A stretch of DNA of 60,807 nt from JBFWNG01 sp050251195. GTDB taxonomy: Bacteria > Bdellovibrionota_B > Oligoflexia > Oligoflexales > Oligoflexaceae. The position numbers were made by a program, and so were the translations under genes. The DNA is taken from positions 1 through 60,807 of the forward strand of contig JBFWNG010000020.1 of NCBI GenBank assembly GCA_050251195.1. The letters are read 5' to 3'. Positions 53,738-60,807 of this stretch are shown piece after piece; the first letter of the stretch is position 1, and the number at the start of each line of letters is the position of its first letter. Below the pieces are notes generated by a model. That model saw only the letters and a list, made by a program, of their open reading frames with translations, ran no database searches and was not told the DNA's origin.

Positions 53738-55213
53738 ATGTTTTTTGAAAAAATTCCAGTCCGAGTCAGGATGTCACTTGGCCATACCATTTGGATGGCC
53801 ATTATTTTTATCGTCCTAGGAGTCGTCCTCTATAGGTCTGTAGAAGATAATATTCAGCAGTCTCTCGATGCTTCTCTTTTGACCTCGGCGAGATCCATTC
53901 GAGATGCACAGTTTTCCCGGAAGCGATCTCTCGCACAGATCCTGATGGACGAACTCTACGACACAAATAGATTCGCGATCCACGCACAGATGATCGACAT
54001 GTCCGGCCACGTCACGGCAAAGACCGGCAATATGCAAATTAACCTTCCCGTCACGCCGCGGGCGGTTTCACGTGCCGAGAACGGGTTGGAGACCTTCGAA
54101 ACATTCCAACTCAGCAACGGCGACTTGCGACTTGTTACCATTCCTGTTTACCGGCAGGGTCGCTTCAAGGGCCAACTGATCCAGGTCGGCACGCCGATGG
54201 GCCCAACGTATGACACTCTCAAGAAACTTAAAGCGACGCTTCTTCTTAGTTTGTCGTCTTGCTTCATTATCTCGATAGTCTTTGGTTACCTCCTGACAAA
54301 GGGATCTTTTAAACCTGTTGCTCGGATCACGCAGGCTGCGCGCAATCTTAACGTTCACGATCTCAACGTCCGGCTGAAGCTACCGCCCGCGAACGACGAA
54401 CTCCGCGAGCTCACGGCTACGCTTAACGGGATGCTGGATCGACTTGAAGACGCATTCCAAAGGCTTAGACAGTTCGCCGGCAACGTTTCGCACGAACTTC
54501 GTACCCCTCTCGCCGTTCTCCGAGGTGAAGTGGAGCTTGCGCTGAGGCGCGAGCGAACAACCGAAGAATACAAAACGGCTATGAGAACCATCGCTAAAGA
54601 AGCCGGAAACATGTCGACTATCGTCGAAGATTTACTTCTTCTCGCCAAAGCTCAAGGCAACGCCATCGAGCTCAAGAGACAAGATGTCTATATTCCTGAA
54701 TTTGTCGCCGGCCTCAAAAACGATTTGCAGAAGCTATACAACCACAAGGGAGTCGAACTGGAAGTGGAGAATATCAGCGCCGACTATTTCCCGCTTTCGC
54801 CCGTCTACTTCTCGCTCGCTATCAAGAATCTTCTGATCAACGCATGCAACCACTCCAAGGCAGGCCAACCGGTGAAGTTGACGACGATCCAGACCAAGGA
54901 TTCTCTCCAATTCAAAATTCAAGACAAAGGCGACGGAATTTCGGAGGACGCCCTACCCTATATTTTTGATGCCTTCTATCGGGCGGATACGGCGAGGAAT
55001 CGGGCGATCGGCGGAGCAGGTATTGGTCTAAGCTTGTCACTCGCTCTGGTTAGACTGCACGGCGGTGACATCAAAGTTTCTTCGGTCGTCAACCAGGGAA
55101 GCGAATTCACCATTGTTCTCCCAACGGGTTCTCAAAAAAGCCAGGTCCCTGGATTGAATGCGGGTAAAAGCGAAAAAGTAACGGTTGTAAAAAAGGCTAT
55201 AGTTAATGCATAG
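53738..55213 (+). CDS. EnvZ/CusS-type sensor histidine kinase
   Basis: 491 residues. Two membrane helices (about 14-33 and 166-187) enclose a periplasmic domain of about 130 residues. HAMP, HisKA with H252 (AGNVSHELRTPLAVLRG) and HATPase with NLLINACNHS (N box), DKGDGI (G1) and GGAGIGLSLSLALV (G2). All boxes are intact. ATG start without a strong ribosome site; it may be coupled to the regulator. A polar C-terminal tail follows the kinase. Confidence 0.92.
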   Translation: MFFEKIPVRVRMSLGHTIWMAIIFIVLGVVLYRSVEDNIQQSLDASLLTSARSIRDAQFSRKRSLAQILMDELYDTNRFAIHAQMIDMSGHVTAKTGNMQINLPVTPRAVSRAENGLETFETFQLSNGDLRLVTIPVYRQGRFKGQLIQVGTPMGPTYDTLKKLKATLLLSLSSCFIISIVFGYLLTKGSFKPVARITQAARNLNVHDLNVRLKLPPANDELRELTATLNGMLDRLEDAFQRLRQFAGNVSHELRTPLAVLRGEVELALRRERTTEEYKTAMRTIAKEAGNMSTIVEDLLLLAKAQGNAIELKRQDVYIPEFVAGLKNDLQKLYNHKGVELEVENISADYFPLSPVYFSLAIKNLLINACNHSKAGQPVKLTTIQTKDSLQFKIQDKGDGISEDALPYIFDAFYRADTARNRAIGGAGIGLSLSLALVRLHGGDIKVSSVVNQGSEFTIVLPTGSQKSQVPGLNAGKSEKVTVVKKAIVNA

Positions 55214-55221
55214 TTATATCT

Positions 55222-55686
55222 ATGGCAAAGAAAAAACCACCTAAGTTGCCCTCAAAGGGCGTGCGATTCGAACTGGAAGACGACGCCGAGCAACTTTTTC
55301 TAGAATCACTCGAAAAAGTTAACCCCCAAGAAAAAATTGAAAACGAAGACTTGGGGACCAAATCGGCCAAACCTCGAAAAAATCGCGGCCCAAGAACAGT
55401 AACTATCGATCTTCATAGCCTCACGGCCGACCAGGCAAAGGATGTCGTAAGCGGCCGCCTTGACCAGCTTATCGCCCAGCGAAAGGATTGTGAGGTCGTC
55501 ATCATCACGGGCAAGGGGATTCATAGTGGCGGTGAAGGCGGCGTTCTGATAAAGGAGATTCCCGACTTTGTAAGGCGGAAGTACCGCCCGTATATCGCCT
55601 GGATAGAAGAATCGCCGGCGGATGTAACCATCAATAACGTGCCGATACGAGGGCACTTCCGCTTGAAGCTCAAAACCCGCTCATAG
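55222..55686 (+). CDS. Smr-domain protein
   Basis: 154 residues. An acidic and basic N-terminal tail of about 60 residues precedes the Smr domain: TIDLHSLTADQA and IITGKGIHSGGEGG contain the DLH and GxGxHS motifs. Smr domains are nucleic-acid endonucleases linked to ribosome rescue or mRNA cleavage. It lies eight bases after the kinase and before prmA. Confidence 0.85.
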   Translation: MAKKKPPKLPSKGVRFELEDDAEQLFLESLEKVNPQEKIENEDLGTKSAKPRKNRGPRTVTIDLHSLTADQAKDVVSGRLDQLIAQRKDCEVVIITGKGIHSGGEGGVLIKEIPDFVRRKYRPYIAWIEESPADVTINNVPIRGHFRLKLKTRS

Positions 55687-55699
55687 GACATGAGAGTCA

Positions 55700-56632
55700 A
55701 TGAATCTCGAAACCACCTACGAACTCACCATTAAGGTTCAGTCGCAGCCTGCTTCTGATACCAAAGAACTCGTAAAAGCCTTCCTCATAGAAATTGGGGA
55801 AAACACGTTTGTGGAAGGTTTCGTTGACAACCTCGACGTCGATTTCGATCATAACAACCCTGATCGCGACTTTTACGAGGAGTTTAAGAACGACGACTCT
55901 CCGCTGACAATTTACAAATATAGCAGGCCGGCCTTAGAACAAATAAAATCGTCGTTGGAAAAGAAATTTCCAAACGAGGTTACTTGCTCGATCGGCAATC
56001 TCAGCACCAAGGAATGGCAAGAGGGATGGAAGGATAGTTTTAAGCCCATAGTCACTTCTCGTTTTTTCATTCATCCTAGTTGGGAGCCGGTCACGAAGGA
56101 AAGTGCGGGCAAAATTCCGGTGCAGATTGACCCGGGTATGGCGTTTGGGACGGGCCAACACGAAACCACTATGCTCTGCCTTCAGGATATCGAAAAAATC
56201 GCGGAGCAGTCCAAGGGATCGAGGCTTAATCTTCTCGATGTAGGAACAGGCAGTGGAATTCTCGCAATTTGTGCCGACAAGCTTGGCTTCAAAGATATCT
56301 GGGCCACTGACATTGATCCCGACGCGCTCGTCGTTTGCAAAGAAAACGGCGCCATTAACAACGTGACACTGAACATGGCGCTCGGTTCTGTGCCGTATGA
56401 ATTAAAGAAGGAGAGCTTCGACGTCGTCATCGCTAACATCCTTGCAGTCGTTCTCCGCAAAATGATGGACGACCTCGTTGCAACGGTAAAGAAAGGTGGC
56501 CAGCTCGTCATTTCGGGTATCCTTGAAGAGGACGTGGAAGAATTTCGCGAGCTAGGCGAAAGACTGGGAGCACCGACTGTTTCCGCGCAAAAACGAAACG
56601 GCTGGGCCGCCGTGAGATTTCAAAAAAAGTAA
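55700..56632 (+). CDS. prmA: Ribosomal protein L11 methyltransferase
   Basis: 310 residues. An N-terminal substrate-recognition domain (about 1-110) and a class I methyltransferase with DPGMAFGTGQHETTMLCL, LDVGTGSGILAICA, DIDPDALVVC and ANILAVVL, the PrmA set. It trimethylates lysines and the N terminus of L11, whose gene is at 24748-25170. ATG start; two bases separate it from rsmE. Confidence 0.94.
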   Translation: MNLETTYELTIKVQSQPASDTKELVKAFLIEIGENTFVEGFVDNLDVDFDHNNPDRDFYEEFKNDDSPLTIYKYSRPALEQIKSSLEKKFPNEVTCSIGNLSTKEWQEGWKDSFKPIVTSRFFIHPSWEPVTKESAGKIPVQIDPGMAFGTGQHETTMLCLQDIEKIAEQSKGSRLNLLDVGTGSGILAICADKLGFKDIWATDIDPDALVVCKENGAINNVTLNMALGSVPYELKKESFDVVIANILAVVLRKMMDDLVATVKKGGQLVISGILEEDVEEFRELGERLGAPTVSAQKRNGWAAVRFQKK

Positions 56633-56634
56633 TT

Positions 56635-57360
56635 ATGAAGCACCTGTTTTGTTGTTTTGCCGAACCCACTGAAAACGATCTCTGGAAGATTGAACCCGAA
56701 GACGTGCATCACTTGCACTCTGTTCTTCGCCATAAGGTGGGTGACGAGGTGTTGTTTATGGACGGCAAGGGCGTCAAGGGCCAGGGCAGCCTCGCCGCTC
56801 TCGATCACAGACAGGGCCTGATCAAACCGACACACATCGAAAAAAACGAACCTCAAAAGTATCCGGTCGCACTCATCCTCGGCGCGCTCAAACCTAAAGT
56901 TCTCGACGAGTTGTTGCCTACTTTGAACGAGCTCGGAGTTGATTGCATTATAGCGTACCGGCAGAAGCACAGCCCCAAGTCCGCCTTCGAACCGAAGGTG
57001 ATGCAGCGCTGGCTCAAGATTCTCCAATCTTCAAGCAAACAATGCAAGCGCAGCTATGTACCCCAGATTTGGGGAATCGATAGGATTGAGGAGATAAGAG
57101 AGCGCCTTGGTTCCGAATCCCTAGGCAATCGTTATCTGCTTCAAGAAGATGCTCCGGTCGCCCTCCTGGACGCTCCCTTGCGAACGGCCCCCGTTGTCAT
57201 TGGGCTCGGGAGCGAAAGCGGCATGCCTCCCGATGAGACGGACTTTTTCAAGGAACTTGGCTTCCAACCAGCGCACTTGGGCCCGAATGTGCTCAGGGCT
57301 GTAACCGCTGCCACAGCCGCCCTTACCGTGGTATCTCTAAAAAGATCCGCATTTTTATAA
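56635..57360 (+). CDS. rsmE: 16S rRNA (uracil-1498-N3)-methyltransferase
   Basis: 241 residues. PUA-like N-terminal part (EDVHHLHSVLRHKVGDEV) and SPOUT knot with VVIGLGSESGMPPDE and LGPNVLRAVTAATAAL. The usual Glu in ILRxETA is Val-Thr here (LRAVTAA), a small deviation. ATG start. prmA-rsmE is a very common pair. Confidence 0.9.
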   Translation: MKHLFCCFAEPTENDLWKIEPEDVHHLHSVLRHKVGDEVLFMDGKGVKGQGSLAALDHRQGLIKPTHIEKNEPQKYPVALILGALKPKVLDELLPTLNELGVDCIIAYRQKHSPKSAFEPKVMQRWLKILQSSSKQCKRSYVPQIWGIDRIEEIRERLGSESLGNRYLLQEDAPVALLDAPLRTAPVVIGLGSESGMPPDETDFFKELGFQPAHLGPNVLRAVTAATAALTVVSLKRSAFL

Positions 57361-57426
57361 AAATCTTATATTTTAAAAACTTACATGATAAAATAAAGCA
57401 TATTCAATCCAAAATCGGAGCATGCG

Positions 57427-58029
57427 TTGGCGCGAACAGAGAAAAAAGGACGACGAGGCGGTTTTACTTCGTGGTTCGTCGAGCCTTACAAACAGGTAAA
57501 ATTGGGCCTGGTGCTTTTGCTGGTGAACTTTGTTTTCTCAGCACTCATCTTAGGAATCATGGGTTATTACTTGTGGGACATCTACTCCACAATGGCCGCA
57601 TATTTCGAACTCACCGCGGACCAAGGCACCCAGATGATGAGCAAGCTTATCGTCCCTGCCGCCGTAGTGGTGGGATTGATCGTTTTGTTCATCGCCACAA
57701 CGATCCTTATTTCCGTAAAGTACACCTACCGAATCTATGGTCCCCTCGTGTCTATTCACAGGTTTTTGGACGATCTGCTGGCCGGCAAAACGGCGACCGC
57801 TCTCATTCTAAGGGAGTCCGACCAATTGTTGGATCTCGCTCGAAAGCTCAACCTTCTTTCCGAGCGTTTGCACGGCGACAAGCGCGGAACGGCACTGGTT
57901 GCGATCCATCGATATTTGGACCAAATTATCAAAGGTGATAAGCCCGAGCCTCTTAGTCTCAGAGACAACGATACCTTCAAGGATCTTGCAGACAAGATCA
58001 ACAAGCTTGTAGTGATGAAAAAGCCCTAG
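57427..58029 (+). CDS. Two-helix membrane protein with tandem HAMP-like repeats
   Basis: 200 residues. The start is TTG 57427, with GGAG six bases before it. Two membrane helices (about 27-50 and 76-100) are followed by two similar segments of about 45 residues: SIHRFLDDLLAGKTA with LRESDQLLDLARKLN, and AIHRYLDQIIKGDKP with LRDNDTFKDLADKIN. Each looks like a HAMP-type helix-turn-helix. No kinase or methyl-accepting output domain is present. It may be an adaptor or membrane scaffold. Its stop overlaps the converging RidA gene by four bases. Confidence 0.72.
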   Translation: MARTEKKGRRGGFTSWFVEPYKQVKLGLVLLLVNFVFSALILGIMGYYLWDIYSTMAAYFELTADQGTQMMSKLIVPAAVVVGLIVLFIATTILISVKYTYRIYGPLVSIHRFLDDLLAGKTATALILRESDQLLDLARKLNLLSERLHGDKRGTALVAIHRYLDQIIKGDKPEPLSLRDNDTFKDLADKINKLVVMKKP

Positions 58030-58412
58030 ACAACCGCGTCTGCTTCAATCTCGATTAGCATGTCGCTGTCGATCAAGGCTTTGACCTCCACCATTGTCGT
58101 TGCAGGCGGATGCTCACCGAAATACTCAAAGTGCGCTCTACCAAACTCTTTCCAATGAGCAATATCCGTAACAAACATGCGCGTTCGAACAACGTGCAAC
58201 GTATCGGCGCCGAGATCCTGAAGTGAGCGTTTGATTATTTCAAAACAACGGCAGGCTTGTTCGTAAGGATTTCCCTTGCCTACAATGCCTCCCTCAGGAC
58301 CGACCGCCGTTGTGCCGGTTACGAAAATCATGTCTTTTACTTTGATAGCTCGACAGTAGCCAACTTTGGCCTCCCACGGAGCACCGGAAAATGTACGCTG
58401 AACTTGCCGCAT
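58026..58412 (-). CDS. RidA family protein
   Basis: 128 residues from ATG 58412, which starts four bases after the preceding stop; TTG 58457 is a less likely alternative. Conserved features: DMIFVTGTTA, YEQACRCFEIIKRSL, the arginine in VVRTRMFVTDIAHW, and PATTMVEVKALIDSDMLIEIEADA. RidA proteins hydrolyse reactive enamine/imine intermediates to ketoacids; here the trimeric active-site Arg is present. Confidence 0.88.
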   Translation of the reverse strand: MRQVQRTFSGAPWEAKVGYCRAIKVKDMIFVTGTTAVGPEGGIVGKGNPYEQACRCFEIIKRSLQDLGADTLHVVRTRMFVTDIAHWKEFGRAHFEYFGEHPPATTMVEVKALIDSDMLIEIEADAVV

Positions 58413-58416
58413 GGAA

Positions 58417-60279
58417 TTAGAGAACTCCTTCCATTGGTGTTTGCAGTTGGTTGACAAAGGTCGTTACAAAGTTGTCCGCCTTCTCCTCGAGATAGTCTCT
58501 GATCTCATCGTTTGAGGCCATCGGTGTGCAGGGATAAGTGTGGCGGGGAATGCGTTTGCTCTTGAGGATTTTTTCTTCCGGATTCCAGCTATAGTGATGG
58601 TCGCAGATAGTGAGGCTAACACCTGACAACGGATTGTATGGCTTGCCTGGCGAGGTATCGAGCTGATCGCGAATGTCCGAGGCGCTCAGGATCCACCTGT
58701 CGTTCGGAATTCCTTTAGGATCCAAGAGATTGCTCCCCTCCATCCAGTCCGGTATTGGTTGCTTAAGATAGCTTAGCAATGTTGGGGGAAGGTCGAGAAG
58801 TTGCGTCGTCTCCCTAATATGACCCCGATGTTCAGCACGGGGAAAACGTATCATGAAAGGCACTCGCTCGTCGACCTTGTGCGAATGGCTGTGATCCGAT
58901 GAATAGACCAAGATCGTATTGTCTAGGATTCCCCTAGCCCGTAAGGCATCGACAAGCTTTTTGAACAACGCGTCTGCCTCGAGAATTGTGTCATCGTAGA
59001 GATCGTACATTTTGTCACTATTGGCCGAAAAAACCCGCGTCTGCGGATGGAATTCACAGCAGTGACTGTTGATAAGATGAATATGTGCGAACACGGGTTG
59101 TCCCTTTGCAGCCATAAAATCCAGCACATCGTCGACGCGTTGGGAGTCGCTGAAATCTCGGTCCTTCCTGGTCCCCATAAGAAAGTCATCAAATGCTTTC
59201 ATCTTATTTAGGCCGAGCAAATGGAACGTTCGTTCCTGAATTCGAAAGTACATCTCGCGGATAAAAAAGATGGACCAGTAACTCTTGCCGTCTTTAATGA
59301 CAGGATAATTTAAGAAATCAACTTTGCCGTTCACCCGGTCAAAGCCTTCTTTCATATTGATGTAGAACGCATCGACGTGATTGTTGATCGAAGACTGAAC
59401 GGTCTTGTATCCCAGATTCTTCAGAATCTTAGGTAAATGCTTTTTGGCCGAATCTTCAGTCAGAACCTGTGGCGAAGACACGAGGCCACTTGCAAGCGGC
59501 GTTCTGCCGGATAAGGTGGAGAAAACAGATGAAACCGTCTTGGCAGAATTGGAGATGGGATTGTCCATGATCAGAAACTGATCGGCGATCGAGTTCATAA
59601 AGGGCGTAGTGTTGCGAGCGTAACCATACATAGGCAGGTTATTGGCGTCAACGCCGTCAGAGGCAAACATGATGATGTTAGGAAGACGATTGCTTTGAGT
59701 TGCGCGATTGCTCGCTGTGTTTCCGATACCGCCAGCAAAGTAGACGCCAAAAATTGCGACATAAAATCCTGCTGCGCCAGAGACTATGAATTTATCTTTC
59801 TTGGTTTGACCAGCATCAATCCTCCGCTCAAGAACGCCAGCAAGATAAGAATTCAACAAAGCGAAAACCAAGGCTGCCACAATACCATACAAAATTTTGC
59901 CATAGGTTGGTGCTAAAGTCACAATACCCCAGCGAAAGAGCGTGTAGGTGAAGTTGTCGGTGAGGAGTCCAATACTCACCATAAGAAAAAACGCGGGCAG
60001 TATGACTGCTACCTTGGTGCCAATTTTCCTTCTCGGAACAGCCACGCCCAAAGCGGCGAACCCAAGCTGCAAGGGAATGAGTACGAAAAAGACCAGGGCC
60101 GGACTGAGAACGAGAATCTCGAGCCATTTGCCGAAGCTTAAGGATTGGAAGAACGATGGTTTGGTCGTGAGAAACAGCCACTCGGTCAGGCTATGGAAGC
60201 CAATAACTGCGGCAAGCAGATAGAGAGAAAAAACAGTGAATGTAGCAGCGTCGCGTAAGGCTGCCCGGGATACTTTCAT
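58417..60279 (-). CDS. Membrane sulfatase-fold transferase (EptA/LTA synthase-like)
   Basis: 620 residues. Five membrane helices (about 10-200) carry a periplasmic alkaline-phosphatase-fold domain: PNIIMFASDGVDANNLPMYG, nucleophile region SNSAKTVSSVFSTLSGRTP (Thr likely) and metal site VYSSDHSHSH. This architecture transfers phosphoethanolamine or phosphoglycerol to lipid A, glycans or lipids. The C-terminal part has a HSHC-like CCEFHP stretch. Substrate unknown. The ATG at 60279 is chosen; TTG 60285 is equally possible. It is followed closely by RidA. Confidence 0.8.
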   Translation of the reverse strand: MKVSRAALRDAATFTVFSLYLLAAVIGFHSLTEWLFLTTKPSFFQSLSFGKWLEILVLSPALVFFVLIPLQLGFAALGVAVPRRKIGTKVAVILPAFFLMVSIGLLTDNFTYTLFRWGIVTLAPTYGKILYGIVAALVFALLNSYLAGVLERRIDAGQTKKDKFIVSGAAGFYVAIFGVYFAGGIGNTASNRATQSNRLPNIIMFASDGVDANNLPMYGYARNTTPFMNSIADQFLIMDNPISNSAKTVSSVFSTLSGRTPLASGLVSSPQVLTEDSAKKHLPKILKNLGYKTVQSSINNHVDAFYINMKEGFDRVNGKVDFLNYPVIKDGKSYWSIFFIREMYFRIQERTFHLLGLNKMKAFDDFLMGTRKDRDFSDSQRVDDVLDFMAAKGQPVFAHIHLINSHCCEFHPQTRVFSANSDKMYDLYDDTILEADALFKKLVDALRARGILDNTILVYSSDHSHSHKVDERVPFMIRFPRAEHRGHIRETTQLLDLPPTLLSYLKQPIPDWMEGSNLLDPKGIPNDRWILSASDIRDQLDTSPGKPYNPLSGVSLTICDHHYSWNPEEKILKSKRIPRHTYPCTPMASNDEIRDYLEEKADNFVTTFVNQLQTPMEGVL

Positions 60280-60487
60280 CGTCAAATCGGATACTTCATA
60301 ACGGGTGAATATGACTTCTGCAAAAACTTACGCCAGCTGATCAGGATAGTCGAGAATTTAATGATCGGTCGGGTGATTCGGACGACGGTGAAATCCGAGT
60401 TGCTATGGGGTTTTGAACCTCTCAAACCTATCGAATTACCAACGAAAAAGCCCCAAAGCGGGGATCATCTTCCAAAACTGTTACAGT

Positions 60488-60516
60488 TTGACAAACCAAA
60501 ATGGAAGTACTATAAC
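60488..60516 (+). promoter_or_regulatory. Sigma-70-type promoter of tRNA-fMet
   Basis: TTGACA (60488-60493) and TATAAC (60511-60516) are separated by exactly 17 bases. The predicted start is near 60523, about 12 bases before the tRNA at 60535. Confidence 0.85.
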
Positions 60517-60534
60517 AACCTGCTCATATCGTAC

Positions 60535-60611
60535 CGCGGGGTGGAGAAGTCTGGTATCTCGTCGGGCTCATAACCCGAAGGCCGTAGGTTCAAATCCTAC
60601 CCCCGCTACCA
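60535..60611 (+). tRNA. Initiator tRNA-Met (CAT)
   Basis: 77 bases. Anticodon loop CTCATAA between TCGGG and CCCGA, so the three consecutive G-C pairs of initiator tRNA are present. The first base pair of the acceptor (C1 with T72) is mismatched, as expected for fMet. CCA is encoded. Promoter at 60488-60516. Confidence 0.95.
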
Positions 60612-60629
60612 ATTTCCAAAGGAAATTGG
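60609..60629 (+). terminator. Hairpin immediately after tRNA-fMet
   Basis: CCAATTTCC and GGAAATTGG pair perfectly (9 bp, loop AAA), beginning at the encoded CCA. The bases after it (TCCTCTATC) are not a clean U-run, so it may be a processing signal or a weak terminator. Confidence 0.5.
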
Positions 60630-60719
60630 TCCTCTATCAACTCATATATGGTCCAGCCGCACCGTCAAGGGGTTCCTTTACAACCCAAATCTGAAATTCC
60701 CCCTGTGGAAAACCTCCGC

Positions 60720-60747
60720 AGGTCGAAGCTTTCGAGCTTTCCGACCT
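60720..60747 (+). other. Hairpin with TTCG tetraloop, otherwise featureless end of window
   Basis: AGGTCG-AAGCT-TTCG-AGCTT-TC-CGACCT forms an 11-bp stem with a 2-base bulge and a stable tetraloop. No gene is supported in 60630-60807 beyond this structure; it could be part of a structured RNA that continues beyond the window. Confidence 0.4.
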
Positions 60748-60807
60748 CGAAGAGCGTACCGGTGCGTCTAAAATCTGAAAACAAACCTTCCTTTCCGACT
60801 CTGTTGT

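Overview
The window is a piece of a Gram-negative, proteobacteria-like chromosome. Lipoproteins, an OmpA-type barrel, NtrY/NtrC regulators and proteobacterial SecE, NuoA and NuoH all point that way. The gene order tRNA-Thr(TGT), tRNA-Tyr, tRNA-Gly, tRNA-Thr(GGT), tuf, secE, nusG, rplKAJL, rpoBC, rpsLG, fusA matches the Escherichia coli tufB-rpoBC arrangement, with tRNA-Trp added after tuf. An MglA-like small GTPase, a DUF4388 protein, the NtrC/NtrY pair and tandem HAMP modules suggest a Bdellovibrionota, Oligoflexia or delta-proteobacterial lineage. That placement is inferred from gene content and was not tested by a search.

Region 1 to about 11.2 kb is accessory. It starts with stacked hairpins and a dispersed repeat of about 250 bp. 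One copy on each side, in opposite orientation, brackets a single MASE1 histidine kinase gene, and a third, internally deleted copy abuts a decayed ISNCY-type transposase. Next is a denitrification block: a quinol nitric oxide reductase that has lost its N-terminal third, a copper nitrite reductase fused to cytochrome c (nirK), nirV and a Sco-type copper chaperone. The block ends with a compact operon of a 46-codon ORF, a zinc-finger protein and a large serine recombinase. The recombinase frame runs antisense into a tRNA-Val gene, so the region looks like an integrative island next to that tRNA.

Region 11.2 to 28.2 kb is the core translation and transcription cluster on the minus strand. A strong terminator sits between tuf and tRNA-Trp with no room for a separate tRNA promoter behind it.

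Region 28.3 to 41.5 kb holds rlmB, a DUF4388 protein, an NtrC-type sigma-54 activator with its NtrY-type kinase, a periplasmic protein, and a XerC/D-like protein that has lost most catalytic residues and seems to lack a canonical start codon. It continues with tadA, an OmpA-family barrel behind a near-perfect sigma-54 promoter, a lipoprotein, a DUF2156 protein and an RlmL-type methyltransferase.

Region 41.5 to 60.8 kb holds two more RNA methyltransferases, an isolated nuoA-nuoH pair, alanine dehydrogenase, a PhnP-like hydrolase, a PilZ protein and aspartokinase. Then come an MglA-like GTPase with altered switch II, dnaX with the SRP RNA directly upstream, an OmpR/EnvZ-type pair followed by smr, prmA and rsmE, a tandem HAMP-like membrane protein, RidA, a membrane sulfatase-fold transferase, and initiator tRNA-Met with a clear sigma-70 promoter. 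RNA modification and ribosome maturation genes are unusually frequent (rlmB, rlmL-type, trmH-type, rlmI-type, rsmE, prmA, tadA).
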